Positions 12,880 through 13,320 of a stretch of 13,320 nt of DNA are shown one piece after another. Both the position numbers and the translations under genes were made by a program. Where the stretch lies: positions 1 to 13,320 of the forward strand of contig DNHM01000416.1 in NCBI GenBank assembly GCA_003485885.1, given 5' to 3'. Under the pieces are notes generated by a model. It saw only the letters and a program-made list of their open reading frames with translations. It had not been told where the DNA came from and ran no database searches. The stretch is from Acidimicrobiaceae bacterium. GTDB taxonomy: Bacteria > Actinomycetota > Acidimicrobiia > Acidimicrobiales > UBA10347. The first letter of the stretch is position 1; every line of letters starts with the position of its first letter.

Positions 12880-12883
12880 AGGA
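12878..12883 (+). promoter_or_regulatory. Ribosome binding site of the CoA ligase gene
   Basis: AGAGGA lies 6 nt before ATG 12890 and overlaps the stop codon of the preceding gene. It fixes the start of the gene that runs off the window and supports translation from one operon message. Confidence 0.65.
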
Positions 12884-12889
12884 CCACCA

Positions 12890-13320
12890 ATGGCTGATGC
12901 AGCAGCTGCCATTGCCGCCCGTCGCGACGCGCTCGAAGCCCGCTTCCCTGTGTGGGACGAGGTCACGTTGGGTGAACGTTTACGGCGTAGTGCCGAGGAG
13001 TTCGGGGATCGGCCGTTCGTGATCGCCGACGATCGAACCGTCTCGTATCACGAAGTAGATGCATGGGCCACTCGGCTGGCCGATGGCCTGGTCGCCACCG
13101 GCGTACAGCCTGGCGATCGGGTTGGGATCATCCGGGCCAACTACCTCGAGTTCGTACCGGTCAAGTTCGCAGTTGCTCGGGCAGAAGCGATCGCAATCCC
13201 GTTCAATTACCTCTACCGGCAAGACGAACTGGCCTACGTGCTTGCCCAATCGCAATGCAACGTGCTGATCTCGATGACCGAGTTTGCTGGTCTCGACTAT
13301 CAGTCCATGCTCGACGGAAT
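12890..13320 (+). CDS. Acyl/aryl-CoA ligase (AMP-forming, ANL superfamily), 5' part only
   Basis: The first 143 codons of an adenylate-forming ligase that should activate a carboxylic acid to its CoA thioester with ATP. The visible N-terminal domain matches the ANL pattern: VSYHEVDAWATRLADGLVATG (split in the family as T/SY-x-E-L and A-x-x-L-x-x-x-G-V), QPGDRVGIIRANYLEFV, then AVARAEAIAIPFNYLYRQDELAYVL and NVLIS. The phosphate-binding loop and the catalytic C-terminal domain lie beyond the right edge, so the substrate class cannot be judged. The start is given by AGAGGA 6 nt upstream. Together with the PaaG-like enzyme and the Rieske oxygenase it implies a CoA-linked degradation route. Confidence 0.88.
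   Translation, partial: MADAAAAIAARRDALEARFPVWDEVTLGERLRRSAEEFGDRPFVIADDRTVSYHEVDAWATRLADGLVATGVQPGDRVGIIRANYLEFVPVKFAVARAEAIAIPFNYLYRQDELAYVLAQSQCNVLISMTEFAGLDYQSMLDG

Overview
The window reads as an ordinary chromosomal stretch of a high-GC Gram-positive bacterium (Actinomycetota). The class Acidimicrobiia is my best guess but is inference. Supporting signs are moderately high GC with strong third-position GC bias, GTG starts, a LigD-type polymerase, an LpdA-like quinone reductase close to the mycobacterial one, a SpoIID/LytB protein with the actinobacterial motif order, and several genes whose TAnnnT -10 box lies only 6-7 nt before the start codon, the signature of leaderless transcripts. 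There is no tRNA, rRNA, CRISPR array, transposase or phage gene, and no gene-free stretch longer than about 200 bases.

Left part (1-3108): the 3' end of a LigD-type polymerase gene, a hairpin, and a complete M17 leucyl aminopeptidase (pepA). Then comes a compact convergent spacer with a four-unit 16-bp tandem repeat and two strong hairpins. A leftward gene for an unnamed actinobacterial protein, probably a winged-helix type, follows with its own promoter-like region.

Middle (3109-5135): a sirtuin deacetylase and, after its own leaderless-type promoter, a rhodanese/E1 fusion that should activate and sulfurate ubiquitin-like sulfur-carrier proteins. The rhodanese is at the N-terminus, and all four zinc cysteines of classical MoeB are replaced.

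Middle-right (5230-10120): a probable four-gene rightward operon. It encodes a secreted SpoIID/LytB cell-wall protein with a repeat-rich Ala/Pro tail, a 4'-phosphopantetheinyl transferase, an LpdA-like flavoprotein without the redox disulfide, and an RDD-family membrane protein. A 16-bp perfect palindrome sits directly in front of the first start codon.

Right part (10228-13320): a catabolic operon for an aromatic or alicyclic acid. It encodes Rieske dioxygenase alpha and beta subunits, a PaaG-like member of the enoyl-CoA hydratase/isomerase superfamily, and the N-terminal third of an acyl/aryl-CoA ligase cut by the window end. The set suggests ring oxygenation combined with CoA-thioester chemistry; the substrate cannot be read from the sequence. 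I see no wholly new system. The best leads are the Rieske/CoA operon, the unnamed winged-helix-like protein and the permuted SpoIID protein with its repeat tail.
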